64,000 nucleotides of DNA from Lumnitzera littorea (taxonomy: Eukaryota > Streptophyta > Magnoliopsida > Myrtales > Combretaceae), in NCBI GenBank assembly GCA_024138015.1, contig JAMXBB010000003.1, forward strand, positions 15,232,148-15,296,147. The letters run 5' to 3'. Shown here in pieces: positions 35,027 to 48,147 of this stretch. The position numbers and the translations under genes were made by a program. Every line of letters begins with the position of its first letter. Position 1 is the first letter of the stretch. The notes under the pieces were generated by a model. The model was not told where the DNA came from, did no database searches, and was given only the letters and a program-made list of their open reading frames with translations.

Positions 35027-36095
35027 TTTTTGCCTAACAACCATCAATCATTTTCAAGGAGAAGAGCAATGTCTTATGAATAATTGAATACTCGATTAAT
35101 GTTAATAAATGGAATTATTATCGTAATTAATAGTAATGATGGCACCATAAATATAATAAAAGTGGCATACATTTATTGTTATTATATATATCTTAATATT
35201 TATTATAATGAATGTTATAATATATCATAAATAGTGTATCATATATAATATTATATATTAAATATGCTTTACAATATATTTCATACAACTCAATAATAAA
35301 ATGCTTAATAAGATATTTCATATATATCAAAATTCAAAGTGTATATTTATGTAAGCATATGTTTGAATAACATGCAATCTATTACATTTGGTGATAACAC
35401 AAAGCATGCCATGGAACATAAAATAATACATGTAGCTATGTACATATCGATTACATAATATATTGTAATAAATTATATCATATTTATGTAGTACATTATA
35501 TAATGTGGTATATACATATATGTAAAGGGCATCATAATGTGTATAACTTCATTTCATATATCAAAATTGATATATATTAGATCCCAATAATATCGTGCTT
35601 GCAATATTTAATTAATGATTATGCATATGAAAATTTATATTAGATTTTAATTGTTATTTTCCTGTGAAGTTTGTAGTATATAAAATTATGGACATGCTGT
35701 AAGTGGAAGGGAGAGAAAGAGATAAATAAGCTAAATCATGGACACACTGTAAGCTAAATTATGATATGTACTTTAATTGGTTTAACAAAAATTTTAGGGT
35801 TATAGTTTAATGCGTATTGACTATAATTTGACTATACATTAATGTGCATTTATTATAATTTGAATACATTATAAGCATAATAATGATGAGACAAATGTAA
35901 AATGTTTTATATAGATATTACCATTTTCATTGTCGAAGGAGAATTGAGGTAATTGGCATTTCTAACCTAAGTGAAATAATATGAATGACATAAGCTTAAT
36001 TATTATGACTGTAAAACATATAAAATATCAACATCATAAAAGGGCAATTCGGACAAAGCTTACTTGTCACGCAACTAATTTAACTTATAAGGTTG
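35027..36095. other. Very AT-rich stretch, nothing recognised
   Basis: Dominated by TATAATA-like sequence. No frames, no repeat partner and no motif, apart from two copies of an 'atggacatgctgtaag / atggacacactgtaag' segment near 35690 and 35738. Confidence 0.4.
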
Positions 36096-36099
36096 AGGA

Positions 36100-36545
36100 T
36101 GCTTAGAGGTCAGCAAGCATAATCTTTACACTAGGGATTAAGCAATGACGTTTGTGCAACTTCCTTCATCTACTATGATAGTACATAACTATCCCTGAAT
36201 GGTACACTTCATGTGGAATAAGCTTTCCCTTTAGTCTTCCTTAGAGCTCGACATGGAGTTCAACACTCTTCTTAGCACTGTGATCATGACTTCTCTTTGG
36301 TCGGCATATACACATACTTCTTTTGCAAACTCCCTTTTAACCTTCCAAACCTCCTCCTCCTCAAGCTCACTCATATTAGTGCTATCCATTTCATTACCAT
36401 GTATTACCTTAACATGTCAATTATGATGCTGAGCAGTCATGTATCCATAATCTAGACACTTAAAGCATTTAATTTCGCTTATCTTCCTTGTAGAGGATTA
36501 ATTTTTCTCAAACTTCCTCTCTACAAGTTGACCCTTCAAATCACC
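36100..36545 (-). pseudogene. Gypsy gag zinc knuckle and protease start
   Basis: Minus strand, with stops: IKCFKCLDYGYMTAQH is a CX2CX4HX4C-type knuckle with its last Cys lost. An acidic linker (MSELEEEEVWKV) follows, then SLFHMKCTIQG, CTIIVDEGSCTNVIA, which is the protease start with DEG in place of DSG/DGG. The order gag then protease is that of a chromovirus on the minus strand. It is cut at about 36550 by a family-D LTR and ends near 36100. Confidence 0.72.
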
Positions 36546-36552
36546 TTGACCT

Positions 36553-37560
36553 TGTTATGCCGCAAAACGGTAGAGTTACACTAGTTCTATTATGCAAACC
36601 AACCTAAGATAATACTTGATCTTACAGTCGCTATTATAGATGTGATTTACATAAGGTATTTATGGCTACTTGCTTTGAAGTAAACAGTTCATAAGAAAAT
36701 ATTGATAAAATTACATACAGATCTTTAAAACATATTTATATAGATATATATTGACTCAATATCATAGGAGATATTTACACATCGTAGTCGTTAGTGATAA
36801 GTATAATCTATATGATTAGGCTCACATAACTAAGAGTTACTAGCAAAACTCGCAAAAACTCTATCGATCATCTAGTTTAGTCTTTACTCCCCCAAAGTTC
36901 TTGAAAAGAAACTAACCTCTGGATAATTATAAAGCAGCATTTGGGTTAACACCTGCAAGAAAATCTATAAGGGTATGAGCAATTAACAACTTAGTAAGTA
37001 AGGACGGAGATATAAAATTGTACAACAACACAAGCATTGTTCTCAAACAATTAATTAAATGTAATGCAACACGCAAATGCAATCATATTGCGTTATCTGG
37101 TCTTTTGTAAAATTAGAAAAATTTCACCTGCTTTAATCCAGGTTTAAGGAGTTTTGATGCTTATGCAACAGCTCATGACCAAATCTAAGATCGTGCAATA
37201 AAGACGTTGCTCCTCTTATGACTATCCTTCAAATCATTACCTTCATCCTCTAATAAGAATTAGCCTCCTGACTCATCACATGTAACCAAGCTAGAGGACT
37301 CTAGGAACTCACTTAGAGAATACTAGTTTAAAGTCCCATTCAAGACGAGAATTCCTACCGTGGCCTTTATGTTTCCCTCTTCTATTAACCTGACTATCGA
37401 GCGGTTATTTGCACTAGGCTTGTCGAATAGCTGTACCATGATAAAATATCCAAATAGACAGTCCCAAGACTATTCAAGCCAACTACACTGACCATGGATG
37501 TCTGACCCTAACCCGAGTTGATTACCCTATAGCAAATGGCTAATTGAGCCTCAACTTGAT
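36553..37560 (+). repeat. Partial family-D LTR
   Basis: Starts near TTATGCCGCAAAACGGTAGAG. It follows the copy at 62906-64000 landmark by landmark: ATTATAGATGTGATTTACATAAGG, the TATAAGGGTATGAGCAA..GTAAGTAAGGACGGAG block (36970-37005), GCAACAGCTCATGACCAAA (37163) and the AAAGACGTTGCTCCTCTTATGACTA stretch. Homology fades near 37560, where another LTR begins, so it is a fragment. Confidence 0.75.
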
Positions 37561-37616
37561 CTAGATCAAGTTAGCCCTTAACTTTAGACTCTCTCTTTTC
37601 TTCTTTTCGTCCATTT

Positions 37617-38096
37617 TGTACCACATTCTTGACGTCTAGCTACTGAACGACACATGTCTTTTGGTACAACATTCTAGAAGGATTCTTTACTTTCTATATT
37701 GAATATTCTTTATCTTTTTTAACCTTTTTAGTATGTATTATATAACATAATTATAAGAATACCCTTTTTGCCTTTTCATACATGTAAGTGGACGGGTTTA
37801 TAAACCCCCACTTAATTGTACATAGACATTAACTTCATTTATTAGAATTTATACACATTTTTCTTTAGGTAACCGTAGTGTTCTCATTACTCTTCAACTC
37901 TTATCTATCCCCTTGAGTAAGAAGTAGTAGTAAGCGACCTTTCAGTTTGGACCAGTAGGTCATATCTAATGGATTATAGGCCAAATAGGTGTGTCATATC
38001 CAGTTGGTAGCTGCCTGGACTTTGCTAGCTTTTCTTTGTTTCCTTTTTACTTCGCTTGTTGTGGTGTCTCTTCATGTGTCCGACCCTAGAGACGCA
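37617..38096 (+). repeat. Putative short 5' LTR of a plus-strand chromovirus
   Basis: The segment from TGTACCAC (37617) to about GACGCA (38096) directly precedes an initiator-Met-type primer site and a gag frame. That placement makes it the likely 5' LTR, about 480 bp. No second copy exists in the window, so the limits are inferred from TG/CA ends and the primer site. Confidence 0.45.
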
Positions 38097-38106
38097 TTAG
38101 CTTCGC

Positions 38107-38123
38107 TGGTATCGGAACATGGT
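38107..38123 (+). promoter_or_regulatory. Primer-binding site, initiator Met tRNA type
   Basis: TGGTATCGGAACATGG is close to the usual TGGTATCAGAGC..ATGG site and lies between the putative LTR and gag. Confidence 0.65.
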
Positions 38124-38425
38124 TTTAAGAGTGAGTGTGTGAAGCTACAATGAAATTTTGGTTTGCTTTGCTGTTAATAGCCGCTATGTCTTTTCTGTAG
38201 CTGCTTTAGTGTGTTTGTGTGGAGTAAGTTTAGAGTTGTAAGCTGTATAGTGAAGATTTATGTTAGTAAGTGTAGTTCCATTATTATTCTGTTTTTACTT
38301 TCTTTTTCACTATGAAAACAAAGTAAGTTCATTTCTATTATGTTTAAGTGATTATTGGGTATTAAAGTTGTTAGTGTGTTAGTCAAAGTTTTGGGTAATA
38401 AGGTAGCATTGTTTTCCTGTGTATT

Positions 38426-39283
38426 GTGTTGTTAGTCCTATTTGAAAAGTATTATACTATGTTGGAATCAAATATTCAAGGTGTTATTGGAGACCAGAGT
38501 AGTGGTGCTCAACCTGGTCATGGTCAAAATAGAAGCAATACGCCTGGGTCAATTGATGACAACCTTAACAGACTCACTAACTTTGTGGCATACCTTGGGA
38601 TTATTGCCTATTAACTTGTATCAAAGTAGTGGTGCTCAACCTAGTTGTGGTCAAAATAGCAGCAATACACCTGGGTTAATTGATGGCAAGCTTAATAGAC
38701 TCACTAACTTTGTTGATAGTCTAGTCACCACGATACAAGTTAATAGGCAACAATCTCAAGGTATGCCACAACGTAACTCACTTGAAAATATTTTAGAGAG
38801 AGGCTATAGCCAAGGTGGTTAAGCCAAATGCCCAGTTCAACCCCATCGAGTTGGAGGAGTCGCAGACTGACTGCTAGATGAAAGCTAAAGTTAGAAGAGA
38901 TAAAAGAAGGTAATGAGGAAGTAGATGTGGAGACTAACGGAGAAGAAGTAGAGGTTAAATATTATCAGGCATAAGAGTGAGGACGTTGAGCTCTTAAAGG
39001 ACTTGACAATGTTAAAGTCTAAATTTCACTATTCAGTAGAAGTAGAGATGCCAATGAATACTTAAAGTGGGAAGAAAAGGTCAAGAAGGTGATTGATTGT
39101 TATAGATTTACAAAAGTTGTGAAGGTCCAACTTTTTGCACTTAAGTTTTCTAGGTATACCACTATGTGGTGGAAAAATCTAATTACAACTAAAGCAAGAG
39201 ATGGAAGACAAGATATGAGAACTTGGGATGAGATGAAGAGGTTATTGAGGGGTAGATTTGTACCTGAGACCTACTTACAGGAT
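38426..39283 (+). pseudogene. Chromovirus-like gag, truncated, plus strand
   Basis: N-terminal frames (38426-38822) encode SSGAQPGHGQNRSNTPG-type sequence and NRLTNFVDSL. After a frame-broken, acidic stretch comes the conserved gag core: KWEEKVKKVIDCYRF (from about 39065), LFALKFSRYTTMWW, RTWDEMKRLLRGRFVPETYL (to about 39280). This is the capsid-type domain that forms particles around element RNA. At about 39283 the plus-strand gag stops abruptly and minus-strand integrase begins, so the element was cut by rearrangement. A 127-bp internal duplication shifts the frame at the N-terminus. Confidence 0.8.
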
Positions 39284-39892
39284 AGCAACATCCCTTTTCA
39301 TTCCGTTCCACTAAAACATTGATTTTAAATCACGATACATTTTGTTCCCTCCTGAATGCATTATATAACCTATAATGTGTGCTTCATCTAAAATTTTCTT
39401 TTCTATGTCAAGGTTTTATGGCACACATATCCTTCCTCTAAATCTTAATATACCTCTTTCATCCACCTTGAAATCAGGGCTCTAAATCTTAATATACCTC
39501 TTTCATCCACCTTGAAATTAGAACCATCCCCTTTGTTTAGATTTTTTTTTCATTTCCTTCATGTCCTTATCCTCCTCTTGCTATTACTTAATTTTCTCCA
39601 ACAAGGTAGGTTGCTCTACTAAATTCATTATTTAACTATTAGATTCACACCAATCAAACCCAATTTCCTACTTTTCTAATTCTCGTCCCAACTCACGTTG
39701 GGAGGTCAATAATAATGTAACCTATTCATAGTTCTTTCGACTCAAAGCATTTGTTGTGGATTAGCTTTTCTAGGATGATAATATTTAATTAACTCCAATC
39801 ATCGTCTTTGACTTAAGTTCAACTCCTTTTGATTGAAGAAATACTCTAGACTCTTGTGATCAATATATATCTTACATCGCTGTCCATATAAG
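39284..39892 (-). pseudogene. RNase H end and integrase start of the split minus-strand chromovirus
   Basis: Minus strand from 39892: LYGQRCKIYIDHKSLEYFF, then NQKELNLSQRR-LELIKYY and HPRKAN, the end of the Gypsy RNase H domain. This is followed by DFKVDERGILRFRGRICVP, DEAHIIGYIMHSGGNKMYRDL and WNGMKRDVA, the zinc-binding N-terminal part of integrase. Stops break it, and no DDE core is present because it ends at 39284. The RNase H continues the sequence that breaks off at 46332, on the far side of the solo LTR. A 44-bp near-exact tandem duplication lies at 39436-39523. Confidence 0.82.
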
Positions 39893-39893
39893 T

Positions 39894-42800
39894 TGTGAGC
39901 CCCTAAAATCGCATTTTAGGCAATTGTACCTGGATTTAGGGCATTCGAGAAAACTTATCTGATTAAGCCCAAATTTTACAACTATTATAGAAAAGTTAGT
40001 TCAAGTGACTTAGTAAAATTATATTACAAAATTAATGATTCAAAATCTCAATTTTAGCCTTAGAAGTATGATTATCTAATATAGCATAAAACTTGTTGAA
40101 ACCCCTAAAATTGAGTTCGAAATGTAACAAAGACTTAGAGATTAGTTAATTAAGCTATAAAAGGAAATAATATAGCATAATATACTATATGAATATACTT
40201 GATATATATAATAATTATATACGTAAATTAATCCAAAATTATACAATTATATATAATAAGCAATAAATTCATAAAAATAAATAGGAAATATATCTTAAAA
40301 ATAAAAGATATACTAGAAACATGATTATATGTATGTAATTACTCATTACATGTAATATATATAGATATATATATGATATATAACCATGTATTAATAAAAT
40401 TACCAAATATTATATAAAATATTGGAAATTTACTCAAAAATCTATCGAATCCTTTCCAAAAGCCATGGATTTTACCAAATTTCATCCTGGCATCATCCAA
40501 GTAGTTGGAAAGGTTGAATCAAAAGAAGATTTAAGCTTAGCAAGGTACCTCGTGCTTAAATAAATGGGGAAAATGTGAAAGAAAAGTTCAAATAAAAGAA
40601 AGAAAGAAAATTGCAACCGACCTTGATTCTCTATAAATAGGACTCATTAAACTAAATTTCACACTTTAGATACCTAAGACACTTAAGAAAAATTCGTGGG
40701 AAAAAGATAGAAAAATAGAATAGAAAAAAAAGAAAAACAAAACAAGGACCGAACATAACTAGTTCCTCAACCTTTTGATGATTTGCTATTGAACCCTGCC
40801 ACCACCAAGCAGAGCCACTAGTGCCTAGCACTTCTGATAACCTTCCATTGGCTAATAGTGGCGAGAGCACTAACAAATCGATTAGTTCAAATTTTGTCAT
40901 ATTTTTTCTTTATTTTCTAAAAATATTAAAATTATCCAGAAAATTATGAAAAAAATTATTTTTAGGTTATTGCAGATATATTTTCATGTGGTATTTTTAT
41001 TTTTGTAAATTTTTGAATATTTTATATACTTACTTAAATAACTTACTATTCATCTGAAATTTGAAATTCAAAATAAATGTACTAAATAATGTTGTTTCTA
41101 ACTCAAAACTTTTACATAGAATACATATGACATGTAGCTAATTGCTATATAGCTAGATTTTTAATTTAATCACGTGTAATATTTATTGTTATTTTTTACC
41201 CTAAAAATAGCTAAAAATAGGGTGAAATTATGCAATAAATAGATTTTTATAAAATTAAGTGATGGAATGGATGTCTACTAACTTTTGGTGATTCATAATA
41301 ATTTTAAGATATAATTAAAGTAATTTTGTATAAAAATGATAATATTTACTTAATTAAATGTAATTTAGGGATAAAAAGGTAATTATGTGTATATAGATGA
41401 TAAACCCAATAGCTTGAAACCATATATTGACTGAATTCCTCATATTTTTAGGAGTTTATAGAATTTTTTGGGAAATTATTTGGTGTCGATACCCCATTTT
41501 TACTACCTTCATTTTAATTTGTCTTCTTTTACTTTTGACCTAAGTTTACAAAAAAATTGAAAAAAATGGAAAATTAAATTAAAAGAAAAAGAAAAAATTT
41601 AAAATATAAAAGTATTGAGTTGATTTAGTTGGTTGTTTAAGATCGGATCGAGTAATAGTAAAAAATATATATGCGATTTAATAAATTAAGAGCCTTTAAA
41701 ATTTTTGAGCTTCATTGAAAAAATACATATTTTAATTAACCCAATAAAATATTTAAGTTTACAAAATGAAGTTTTTTCAATTTAAATATTTTAATTAGAT
41801 TAATTAAAATAAGACTCATGTTTATTAAATTAAAAAAATGGTGTTAAAAATATATTTAGTATGTATATTTTAAATTATAAGAAAGTTAAGATCCTTTTTG
41901 AATTGGGTTAGGTCAAATTAGGCTTGATAGTGAAAGTCCAAAGTAAAGTTGGGCTCAGATTTTAGACGTTAAGTCTAATTGGATTGCATTCAATAATGAG
42001 AAAGATGCTTAGTTAAGTTAGCATGGACTAAAGACTTAGCTGTGAAAAGAATAAGAGGTTAGGGGTTCAATCCTTAGTAACGCGCAATGCGCATTTTGAT
42101 TTATAGAATCTGATTTCTTGTCAATAAATGAAATAAAATCTTTAGATTTTTTTAAGGATTTAAATAGAATCGTGATTAAATCATTCAGGAAACTAATAAA
42201 TCTAAAGCGGATATCATCGATTCTTGTAAAAATTAGATTTGTTAGACCCTACTTAAGATTGAATCTTTATCAAAAAGATCTAGAAGATTCAAATTAATTG
42301 TTTATAAATAATGGATTTCATCTGTAAATAAAAAAATTTCAAGCTTTACACACAATCACAACCCTTCTCTCTTCCTTATGCAACAACAGAACCCAGCTTT
42401 GACCTCTCTTTACCTACCTACGATGGTGACCAATAGTCACCAGATACTCAACCTAGTAGAACCAACCCACCACATGACACTAATAACAACTTGTTGACTA
42501 CCCTCTCTCAGTCAAACCAACCCATAATAGACATTAACATTGCGACTACCAGATTCGATGCCTACTTCCCCAATCCTCAATCCAATGCCTATTGCTTGCC
42601 AACTACTCTCTCTCACCACTATAAAGTGCACAACCCATACTTGACAACCCACACAATATGCCCCTACACAGCACATACACACTTACGCTCATGACTAAGT
42701 AACCCATTCTCGATTCCCCTTCTTTAGCATGAACCATTCCCTATCGCTACCCTCGACCCCTTCATAAACAACCAACATCCCTAACATTGTTGATCCTTTC

Positions 42801-45800
42801 TCACCCACCGTGTACAGTAGTAGACCACCTACTACCTCACGTGACCCTACTCTACTTGACCCCCACAATCCCAACCACGCACAGTGCAAGCTCCCATCTG
42901 ATCCTTTTCTCTCCTAAAATACAAACCCAACCCATGATCAAAAACCCATCAACCCCTATAATCTCAACCATACAGCAACGCCATCCCATCATTCACCTTC
43001 TCTCTCACACACCATAGCCTTAACAACCACACTCCCAACAATGCCTAACACAAGCACTGAACCTACGACCTACCCTTATGACCACCGCCCTATTCTCCAA
43101 ATCACCACCACGACTAGAAAAACCATCACCAACTCGAGTTTCATTAGTAATTTTGTTGTGATAATCCAACTTCCACTTCAATTCTATACTTATAACACAT
43201 CGTGAGAAGTTGGATTTGCTATTGCCTTGAAGAATCTAACCTGTGTATCATTGAGCTCCATGACCTGGTTCAAGAATCGACTCCACTTGACCCGCGTCAT
43301 TATTTCCTTTGGATTCGACTTGCTTTAGTAAGTTAGGATTTTTATTTCTTATAGTTAATAGTTTTATTTTACTAATTTTTTTTTTAGTACAGGTGGTTGG
43401 TTTGATTTTTTTAAATAGAATAATTTTAATATAAATTAAATATATGTCACACTTTCATAGATAAATTGCATATTTTTGTAAAAATTGCATTTTCTTTGGA
43501 AATTGCATTTTTATATATAGATACATTTTTTTCTAAGATTCCTATCATTGATAAAGATATGTATCTGAAATTGCATATCTTAGTAGATTTGCATAATTCT
43601 TGTGTTTGTTTTTTCTTTTAGAAAAATAAATTTCAACACGTAGTTGTTTTTTTTTAAATAATAAAAATTTTAACTAGAGTCTTTTTAAAAGATTTATTTA
43701 GTTAGTTTTTTTTTTTTAAGTAAGTTTATGAAGTTAGATCTTTTTAGGGTTTTTTTTTTTCTAAATAATAAATGGTTAAATAATGTAAAGCTGACTCAAT
43801 TTTCAAATTAAAAAGAATTAACCCAGTAAACTTTCCTAAAAAAAAACAGAACTATGTTGGTTTGATCCCAATTAGTTGATATGTAGGTACTTATGAGGCA
43901 ATAATAAAAAATATAAAAACTTTTATTTGAGAATTCGTAATAAAAATCATTAAAAATTCATTTTAGTTGCATTTTTGTATATCTTTACATATTTTGGCAT
44001 CTTTAGAAAAATTATAAAAGAAATATAAGCCCACTAGTTTTTTTTTTTTTTTTTACACATGATGACTTGGTCTTAATATGTTAGTATTTGAATTCAGATA
44101 TTTTGTTTAAATTTTTTGAAAAATGGATTTTTTTAGAAAATCCACAACTAGTAGCTAAATTAGGGTTTTCCACCCGAAAGCCCAATTTGACTTTTTTACC
44201 AGTTTTTACTAGTTGGCGACTTCAATTTACTTTTTGCAAAAAAATTTTCAAAAAAATTTTTTTCAACAAAAAGTTTTTCCTTAATTTTATGTCAAGTAAT
44301 TTATATTAAACGGGTTAGGATTAATATAGGTTAAATTAAGGAAAATCAAAATTGGACTCAACATTTGGCAACCAGACCTATTTACTATGAATTTCTCTAG
44401 TTAAATAGCCTAATTTACTAATCGGGTAGCGTTTTTAGTAATAATAGGATAAAATATGATAAACATTGGAATAGAATCTATACATGTACATGTTGATCAA
44501 ATTGGGTTAGAATGAATTTTCAACATATTTAGTGATAATTACATGATTGGGTTATGATATACATGCATTAGGGTTAGATATTACATATATTATTAAGCTA
44601 TATTAGTAAATTATATAAAATATAGTCCATTTACATAAAATTAATATGATATAATAATACTTATTATAAAAGCATATAGGCATATTAGAAACTAAAATAC
44701 CTTGTAGAAATCATCTCTCGAAATATAACTCATTATATGGATGGTCAAGTTCGTACAAATTTAATAATACTACTTTTACTAAAATCTGATAATTTTAAGC
44801 AATATAACCTATATCTCTATAATATTACGAAATTTTACGTACTACAATAACCTTATCATAATTGAAATGTAAATTGACTAATTAAAAGTACGTTTTGATA
44901 CGATTCAAACGATATATTATAAGTAATAGTGTAACTACATATATTATCAATATTTAACAACTTAACATAACTTATATAATAAAAATATATTTCATTAGAT
45001 AAGGAAAATAATAATATACTTTAGATATATATAAATATTTATATATATAACTGTATAGTGAAATAAAATAATAGATAAAATCTTAATATTTTCGTAATCT
45101 TTACGAAAACTAAATATGGGTTTTATATATATAGAATCTCCTAGTGAGTGGAGTGTCGATGATATAAGTCTTCCACAACGAGCGTTAGGATAAGTAAGTT
45201 ATGATTGTGGCTTTACCATTTGTTGAGATATTATATCAAAATATTTGGAGGTTTAAGGGTACTTTTACTTGTGGTTGTAAATTAGTTATTTGTGCACATA
45301 CCGTGTGTATGATTAATATTTTGTTTGCAATAGGAATTGAACTCCTTAGTGTGCTATTTTGTATGATTACATCATTTTGTATTGTGTAAACTTATTTAGC
45401 CACCCTTAAATGAAATTAATAATGATTTGACCGTTAACATAACTAGACATGGATAACAACCATTAAGGGAATGATTAGGAGTGTTAGACCAAATATTAAC
45501 TCCATTCGATGAGAATAACTACAATGATAGTCTTTAGTTGAACTAAATGATAGGCAATGAGGTTACGGTAAGGGTGAGGGCCATAGTTTGAAGGTGGTTA
45601 CAGGAGGAGGGTGTTCTCCATTGCACAAGCCTGATTTTAGTCTAATTTTGAGTCACGATAAACTCCCTAATTCGAGTTAGAGTGGATGCAATTTCTTTGA
45701 CTTCATAATGAACCAAATAACATCATGTAATGTTTCAAGTGATTGATTGCATTGCATTGTATTTCATTATAATTAATGACCTTGTTTGTGATTGATTGGT

Positions 45801-46331
45801 ACTCTTCGACCCCATTCCACTTATTAAGCTAGTTGTGCTCGTATTCTTATAAACTCATTTGCAAGTGAAGAGTGAAAGTACAAGATGTATAGATATCACC
45901 ACCCTTAACTTAGTGCACGTCGATTAGGAAAGCGAGGAAAGAAGAATCTACTGAATCTGGGCTTTTGGTCTTTTTTTTTTTTTAGGAAACTTACTGGAAA
46001 TTTCCTATGACGCCCATTAATTTCCTATCTTATTATAAATAGACTTTAAGACCTATAGCATTTGTAAAATATGAATGTAAATTATAACTCTATCTATGGA
46101 TACGTTTATATAAATATTGTTGCATTATTAGACGATATGTCGTATTGAACAAGTATTTTAAAAAGCTATACCACATATTTAATTATTCACAAGTGTCAAA
46201 CTGGATGCTTCAAGTTGGTTGAGTCGTATACGCTTTGTGTGAACTATATCTACAATAGCAGCTATGAGGTCAATTTTTATCTTAGTTTACAAGGTAGGAC
46301 TGTTATGATTTCTCCTATTCAGGGTATGACA
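39894..46331 (-). mobile_element. Solo LTR of family D (about 3.6 kb net), itself split by a second solo LTR
   Basis: On the minus strand it starts TGTCATACCC (46331) and ends GGGGCTCACA (39894). It matches the LTRs at 62906-64000 and 18188-21152 in order. It sits inside an RNase H frame: the part before it ends in the A-L-K-I..RHFL motif and the part after it resumes at LYG. Flanks ATAAA (46331-46335) and ATAAG (39888-39892) look like a 5-bp duplication with one mismatch, with one-base ambiguity at the ends. It is interrupted at 41484-44363. No internal retrotransposon region remains, so it is a solo LTR. Confidence 0.8.
41484..44363 (+). mobile_element. Solo LTR (2.9 kb) related to element 1 LTRs
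   Basis: TGTCGATACCCC at 41484 to GGACTCAACA at 44363, flanked by a perfect TTTGG duplication (41479-41483 and 44364-44368). Structure parallels the element 1 LTR: degenerate start, an A/C-biased block (about 42350-43130) and a 3' third colinear with 3370-4400 (ATTCGTAATAAAAA..TTCATTTTAGTT, AAATTAGGGTTTTCC, GGGTTAGG.TTAATATAGG). It is about 600 bp longer than the element 1 LTRs. The open frames at 42491-43017 come from the A/C-biased block and are not supported as genes. Confidence 0.88.
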
Positions 46332-47960
46332 TAAAAAATGTCTCTAAATTTTTAAAGCAAACACCATAATTGCAAGTTCTAAATCATGAGTTAGATAATT
46401 CCTTTTATGTGGTCTCAACTGTTTTGATGTGTATGCAACAACTTCTCCATCTTGTATCAGTACACAACCCAATTCATTCTGAGAAGCATCACTATGTATA
46501 CTATATGGCTTATCCGGATCAAGTAGCGTTAATACCAATGCCGTAACAAGTCGCTTCTTCAATTCTTGAAAACTTTGCTCACATTCCTTACTCTACTCAA
46601 ATTTGACATCCTTATAAGTTAATCGAGTTAACGGTCTTGCAATCTTAGAGAAATTTTTATAAACCATCAATAGTATCCCGCTATACCTAAAAAACTTCTC
46701 ACTTCCGAAACCTTCCATTTCATTACTGCTTTTGCCTTTTTAGGGTCTATAGAAATTTTTTCACCAGATACAATGTAACTCATAAAAGAAATCTTATCTA
46801 ACAAAAAATTACATTCACTCAACTTAGCGTATAACTTTTTTTCTCATAATTTTTGCAATGCCAACATGTAAATGCTTTGCATGCTCCTCTTTAGTTTTTG
46901 AATGAATCATAATATCATCAATAAATACCATAACAAATTTATCTAAATATGATTGATATATATGATCATGAATTACCAAAAATTCAAATGACCATATTGA
47001 GTCCTAAACGCAGTTTTAGTTACATCCTCCGACTAACTTGCAATTAATGATATCTTGATTTTAAATCAATTTTAGAAAACACAGTTGTACCTTATAACTA
47101 ATCAAACAAATCATTAATGCATGGTAGTGGATATTTATTCTTTATAGTAACCTTATTTATTTACTAGTAGTCTATACACAACCTCACAGTACCATCTTTC
47201 TTCTTCACAAATAGTATAGGTGCTCCCTATGGTGAAATGCTCGAACAAATAGATCCTTTATCTAATAACTTCTGAAGTTGCTTCTTTAGCTCTTAAAGTT
47301 CCACGGGTGACATCTGATATGGAGCTTTAGAAATAGGCTCAGTTTCAGGGATTAATTTGATGATGAAGTCTAACTCTCAATGTGGAGCTAGACCTGATTG
47401 ATCTTCTGGAAACACATCCAAAAACTTACATATTACCAGTATATCCACTCCTTTGGGTACCTCTTTCTTCATTTAAGTAGCAAATACCCAACAAAACTTC
47501 CAATCATCCTCTTCTACCTTTGTTCTATTCATTTCATCACATATCTTAATAATAGCTAACTTCAGTTTACCTTTACTTGCTTTCCCTTGAAAAATCACTT
47601 CTTGATCATTTAGAATAATAATTTTAGTACTACATTCCATATTCGCTTTATTGTTAGATAGCCAATTTATTCCCACAATTACATTATAATCCACTAAAGG
47701 TAATATTATAAGATTTGTAAAGTACTCTTTCTCTTGAATTTTAATTCAACCATTGTCTACCACTTCTTAAGTGGTCACTTTCTCTCTAGTAGGTGTTCTA
47801 ACTTTATAAGTTGTATTGATTTTAATTACACTAATCCCCTTCTCATTCACAAACTTTTGACTTGCAAAAGAATGAGATGCACCAGTATCAAATTATGCAA
47901 ATACAAGTTATCCATTTATAAGCACATCTCTTGGAATATGTTAATACTATGATTACTAAC
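46332..47960 (-). pseudogene. Chromovirus protease, reverse transcriptase and RNase H remnant
   Basis: Minus strand, in order. The protease active site FDTGASHSFAS lies near 47890, followed by DYNVIVGINWLSNNKA (47694-47640). The reverse transcriptase shows FVKKKDGTVRLC near 47215, KVTIKNKYPLP, FSKIDLKS, and the catalytic FVMVFIDDIMIHSK near 46910, with both Asp residues kept. RNase H at 46562-46344 has HSDASQNELGCVL, YTSKQLRPHKRNYLTHDLEL and FALKI. The DTGASHSF protease is the form usual in Tekay/Del chromoviruses. Stops and shifts occur throughout (for example within the protease-RT linker), so it is inactive. It continues to 39892 across the solo LTR. Confidence 0.88.
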
Positions 47961-48147
47961 TAGATTTGCATTCATAAATATCAAGATCTAAGTATTTAAA
48001 TTTAACTTACACTGAATTTATCATTAGAATAAATAATCCGAGTACATACCTATCACAAGTCCTTCATCAATTTCCTCTTCAACTCCCATAATTTTCATAA
48101 TATCATCGTAATAATACTCTTCATCCAATCAGCAAAATCTTTATCCT

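Noticed and set aside
42491..43017. Open frames rich in Pro, Thr and His
   Set aside because: Same A/C-biased block in the solo LTR; low-complexity composition, no conserved protein.
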